Under the pieces are notes generated by a model. It was given only the letters and a program-made list of their open reading frames with translations, made no database searches and was not told where the DNA came from. 34,424 nt of DNA from Anaerotignum sp. (GTDB lineage: Bacteria; Bacillota; Clostridia; Lachnospirales; Anaerotignaceae): NCBI GenBank assembly GCA_020024265.1, contig JAHHTW010000020.1, positions 1-34,424 of the forward strand, given 5' to 3'. Positions within the stretch are counted from its first letter, which is position 1; every line of letters begins with the position of its first letter. Position numbers and translations under genes: made by a program. Of this stretch, positions 31,637 to 34,424 are shown piece after piece.

Positions 31637-32686
31637 TCATATCCTGCGATATTTTTGCCAGAGGCTGTCCAAATGAGATTTGCACAAGCATGCATCCATA
31701 GTCAGTTTATAGGCGTTTGTCGGTGCATTGGAAATGCGTTCTGCCAGACCATGACAAACCAGATAATCCAAATGTGCAATGGTTTCACCTACCGCAAACC
31801 AGCGCTGGGAAAGGGGAAACTCCTCCCAGTGCCTGCCTCGCATAGACCAACGCAGATGTGCTGCAATTTCCGTAGCATGGCTGCCGGGATGCGCTGCAAT
31901 GGCAGTCACTGTGTCTTTCAAGCGCAACAGATGGTGTTCCAGAATTTCTTCGATACGCATGTATACATTGTGATCGTTTTTGCGATGTGCAGGCAATGCG
32001 GTTTGAATATCGTATGTTCTGATTTTTACCAAAGATTTCAGATAATCGCCCAAGGAGTCCGGTGTACCAACCCAACAGGTGATGTTTGGAGTGATATCAA
32101 ATAGGATATGGTCTGCGGTAAAAAGCAGTTTTTCTTCCGGTTGATAGAGCAGCATCTGTCCCGGTGTATGTCCGGGAACCAGAATACAGGAAAAACGATA
32201 CTTTCCAACCCGAAGTTCGTCGCCATCTTCCAATGCCGTGACCGAGAAAAAGGTTTCCGGTTCATAGCCACGGGCAGGGTTTTCACTGTGTAGGCGCATA
32301 ATCTGCTCTTGTGTAAAGCCTTCTGCAATAAAATGTGCATCAGAAGTCCTCCATACCTCACCAACCATAATGCTTTCAAAATAATCGTAGTCGATGCGGC
32401 TCATATAAATATGTCCGGGCTTGTCCTTCATCAATGTGGGAGCTAAGCCGGTATGGTCAGAGTGCAGATGTGTCAAAAAGAGATTTGTTTTTGCCCAATC
32501 AGCATCCAGTTCATTCAGACCTGCAAGCAGTGCATCCAAACATTCTTTGCGGTTGAAGCCGGTATCTAAAATCAGCGTTTCTCCATCGCTTTGTATGATA
32601 TAGCAATTCAAATTTTTGAGTGGATTGTCGGGTAATGGTACATCAATGCGGTATACTGCGGGTGCATCATATACTTTGGTTAACAT
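31637..32686 (-). CDS. MBL-fold metallo-hydrolase, possible LACTB2-like endonuclease
   Basis: 349-aa metallo-beta-lactamase-fold protein. Metal-binding motif 1 is THLHSDHTG (72-80, with His73, His75, Asp77 and His78), followed by a later His in VPGHTPGQML and an Asp in TADHILFD, as needed for two zinc ions. A C-terminal helical or winged-helix extension of about 90 residues follows the core. The layout resembles LACTB2-like hydrolases, but the substrate cannot be told. The start ATG at 32686 has AAAGGAG upstream; the frame opens earlier without support. It is a single gene, and no terminator is visible after it. Confidence 0.88.
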   Translation of the reverse strand: MLTKVYDAPAVYRIDVPLPDNPLKNLNCYIIQSDGETLILDTGFNRKECLDALLAGLNELDADWAKTNLFLTHLHSDHTGLAPTLMKDKPGHIYMSRIDYDYFESIMVGEVWRTSDAHFIAEGFTQEQIMRLHSENPARGYEPETFFSVTALEDGDELRVGKYRFSCILVPGHTPGQMLLYQPEEKLLFTADHILFDITPNITCWVGTPDSLGDYLKSLVKIRTYDIQTALPAHRKNDHNVYMRIEEILEHHLLRLKDTVTAIAAHPGSHATEIAAHLRWSMRGRHWEEFPLSQRWFAVGETIAHLDYLVCHGLAERISNAPTNAYKLTMDACLCKSHLDSLWQKYRRI

Positions 32687-32760
32687 AGCAGTTTTCTCCT
32701 TTCTGGATGTCAGAGCATCCATGATTGTTTTGTTCCATATCATTTTTGACGCTGTTTTTT

Positions 32761-32790
32761 ATTATATGACAAATGGTGCGTTTTCGGCAA
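32761..32790 (-). promoter_or_regulatory. Candidate promoter of the MBL-fold gene
   Basis: Minus-strand TTGCCG (32785-32790), 18-bp spacer, TATAAT (32761-32766), about 75 bp before the start codon. A small hairpin GGATG/CATCC lies in the leader. Confidence 0.6.
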
Positions 32791-32860
32791 GCGTTGTTTT
32801 CGGAAACCCTGTAAAAAACAATCCGATTTGTTCAAAATATGAAAATATGGGTCAAAATAC

Positions 32861-32903
32861 AATGGGAGTGTGCCTATATGGTATAGACACACTCCCATTT
32901 TTT
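32861..32903 (-). terminator. Terminator after the brnQ gene
   Basis: Long stem AATGGGAGTGTG/CACACTCCCATT with an inner CTAT/ATAG helix. The T run is strong on the plus strand and weaker on the minus strand, where brnQ ends about 40 nt before it. As no plus-strand gene precedes it, its main role is to end brnQ. Confidence 0.75.
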
Positions 32904-32940
32904 ACATCATTATCATGTCATAATTTTCAATTTTTGATAA

Positions 32941-34218
32941 TCAATTCTTGCAAGGGATAAATTTACCAATGATACCACCAACGATTGCAGGAACAATCCA
33001 TGCAAAGCCCCAAGGAGCCAGAGGGAAGGATGATACAAAGCCGGTAGGCAGACCTTGGCCAGCCAGGATTTCGCAAGCACTTGTTGCAATTGCGAAATAA
33101 GCAGCTACACGGTAAATATTTTTGTTTTTGATTTTGTTGTGGAAGAATGCCAGGATAATCAGCACCAGTACACCGGGGTATACCAACATCAGCAGAGGTG
33201 CAGAAACCTGAATGATTGTGCTTACACCTGCATTGGAGATCAACCAGCTGAATACAGCAACAATGATAACAACCACTTTGTAAGAAGCCTTACCATTTGT
33301 CAGTTCTTCAAAGAAGCTGCCGGTAGAGGATGTCAGACCAATTGCTGTTGTCAAGCAAGCAAACAATACAATGACACCCAGCAAAATAACACCGGTATTA
33401 CCGAAGCATGCTTTGGTAATTGCAACCAACAGTGCTGTCTGGTTCATGCCTTGCATTTCGGGAAGGTTACATGTGGTAGCACCCAGATATGTCAGACCGC
33501 CATAGATCACGAACAGACCGATGGATGCAACTACGCTGGATTTCAATACAACTGCAGGCAGAGCATGATTTGTATAGCCCTTGCCTTCTGCACTGCTTGT
33601 GATGATCATAATGAAGATCATGGAAGCCAGTACGTCCAGTGTCTGGTAACCATTGTAAGTACCGCTCTGAACCGGGTTATTGATTGCTTCTACATCAATG
33701 GGGCCCAGAGGTGTGATGATGCCTTTGATGATCATAGCCAGCAGACCGATTACCAGTACTGGTGTCAGGAACTGACCGATGATATCTACTACCTTGGAAG
33801 GACGAATGGTCAAAGCCAATACGATAGCAAAGAAGATAGCAGAGAAAATCCATGTGTTGAAGGAAGGGAACAAAGGCTGAATACCGATTTCATAAGTTGT
33901 CGCTGCGGTACGGGGAATTGCCAGCAGGGGCCCGATACACAGTACCGTCAGACAGTTGATGATGGTAGAGGGAATCTTACCCATAACGCCTGTAATCCCG
34001 TGAATGGAGAATTCACCTTTGTTGATCAGCGCCAGAATTGCTACCAAAGCAAGACCTACGTCGAACAGGAAGAAGAATAAGAACCCGATTATCCAGGATG
34101 TACCGGATTCCTGACCCAGAAGGGGAGGGAAAATCAGGTTACCTGCGCCAAAGAACATAGCAAAGAGCGCCATGCCGATGACAAGGATGTCACTAAATTT
34201 TTGTTGTTGTTTTTCCAT
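32941..34218 (-). CDS. brnQ: Branched-chain amino acid carrier BrnQ (LIVCS family)
   Basis: 425-aa transporter with about twelve hydrophobic segments. The N-terminal GMALFAMFFGAGNLIFPP is the hallmark of the LIVCS family of Na+- or H+-coupled leucine, isoleucine and valine carriers. Later segments such as IPRTAATTYEIG near residue 105 and ITSSAEGKGYTNHA near residue 205 also fit. The ATG at 34218 has GGAGG 9 nt upstream; the frame opens further, but without support. Codon choice differs from most neighbours: Leu is mostly CTG and Ile often ATC, where neighbours favour TTG and ATT. This suggests high expression rather than transfer. No T-box is visible upstream. Confidence 0.94.
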   Translation of the reverse strand: MEKQQQKFSDILVIGMALFAMFFGAGNLIFPPLLGQESGTSWIIGFLFFFLFDVGLALVAILALINKGEFSIHGITGVMGKIPSTIINCLTVLCIGPLLAIPRTAATTYEIGIQPLFPSFNTWIFSAIFFAIVLALTIRPSKVVDIIGQFLTPVLVIGLLAMIIKGIITPLGPIDVEAINNPVQSGTYNGYQTLDVLASMIFIMIITSSAEGKGYTNHALPAVVLKSSVVASIGLFVIYGGLTYLGATTCNLPEMQGMNQTALLVAITKACFGNTGVILLGVIVLFACLTTAIGLTSSTGSFFEELTNGKASYKVVVIIVAVFSWLISNAGVSTIIQVSAPLLMLVYPGVLVLIILAFFHNKIKNKNIYRVAAYFAIATSACEILAGQGLPTGFVSSFPLAPWGFAWIVPAIVGGIIGKFIPCKN

Positions 34219-34424
34219 AGAATACGACCTCCTAACAAAATATTTTGTGTGAAAAATGAAAATAATGACGTTCGCACCTTGCAATCAAGAACAACTGCAA
34301 AGTTTTCATCCATTATTATGCAAAAAAAGAGGATAAAACACAAACGCATATAAAATATTAAAATGAAACAAAATATAAAAAAAGTTTCGTGAAAAGAATA
34401 AAATATGATATAATAATATATATT
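34219..34424. other. Upstream region of brnQ, window end
   Basis: AT-rich stretch with no gene. On the minus strand a short imperfect inverted repeat (CTTTGCA/TGCAAGG) lies about 70 bp before the brnQ start and could be an operator. I found no convincing promoter, T-box or other riboswitch here. Confidence 0.4.

Noticed and set aside
33055..34080. 341-aa plus-strand frame opposite brnQ
   Set aside because: It is an antisense frame rich in Cys, Gln and Asn over a clearly coding transporter.
34219..34424. Possible T-box before brnQ
   Set aside because: I found no T-box signature sequence or terminator/antiterminator pair in the leader.

Overview
The window reads as core chromosome of a spore-forming, low-to-moderate GC Firmicute of the class Clostridia. 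The evidence is the set of sporulation genes (yabP, yabQ, yqfC, yqfD), strong AGGAGG-type ribosome binding sites, a large SRP RNA with an Alu domain, the dnaG-rpoD pair, the yqfC-yqfD-phoH-pgpH-ybeY-cdd-era cluster, and a minimal two-gene SufC/SufB-like Fe-S system as seen in strict anaerobes. I see no insertion sequence, prophage, integrase, CRISPR array or rRNA. Genus cannot be fixed from the sequence alone.

Layout. 1-1560 (minus): tRNA-Leu(CAG), the yabP-yabQ-divIC operon and the start of tRNA-Met(CAT). 1561-6313: a SulP anion transporter, a convergent HAD phosphatase, a FadR-type GntR regulator and a CPBP membrane protease. 6466-8685: a coiled-coil/zinc-ribbon protein, then a MATE exporter preceded by a structured leader with a terminator. 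8750-11314: a strong promoter, sufC, a short sufB/D homologue, signal peptidase I and a small zinc-ribbon protein, closed by a terminator. 11332-16337 (minus): glycerol kinase, a split chromate-type transporter pair, recR, ybaB and an AI-2E family permease. 16576-18578: a strong promoter, MoxR ATPase, DUF58 protein and terminator. 18607-26318: the yqfC-yqfD-phoH-pgpH-ybeY-cdd-udg-(unknown)-era cluster, ending in a terminator. 26369-26798 (minus): the SRP RNA transcription unit. 26818-34218 (minus): MocR regulator, rpoD, dnaG, a metallo-beta-lactamase-fold protein and a BrnQ branched-chain amino acid carrier.

Functional themes. The window mixes replication, repair and cell-cycle functions (dnaG, rpoD, recR, ybaB, udg, divIC), ribosome and membrane biogenesis (ybeY, era, SRP RNA, signal peptidase), c-di-AMP turnover (pgpH) and mother-cell sporulation genes. 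The two sporulation operons carry matching candidate sigma-E promoters. The three stable RNA genes (tRNA-Met, tRNA-Leu, SRP RNA) each have a near-perfect vegetative promoter with a 17-bp spacer.

No clearly new multi-gene defence or metabolic system stands out. The best leads are the structured leader before the MATE gene, the paired sigma-E promoters, a shared 12-bp motif in the promoter regions of two neighbouring operons, a palindrome in the SRP RNA leader, an unrecognised 159-aa protein placed between udg and era, and the minimal Suf pair. Several start codons were moved from the longest reading frame to a TTG, GTG or internal ATG because the ribosome binding site lies inside the longer frame.
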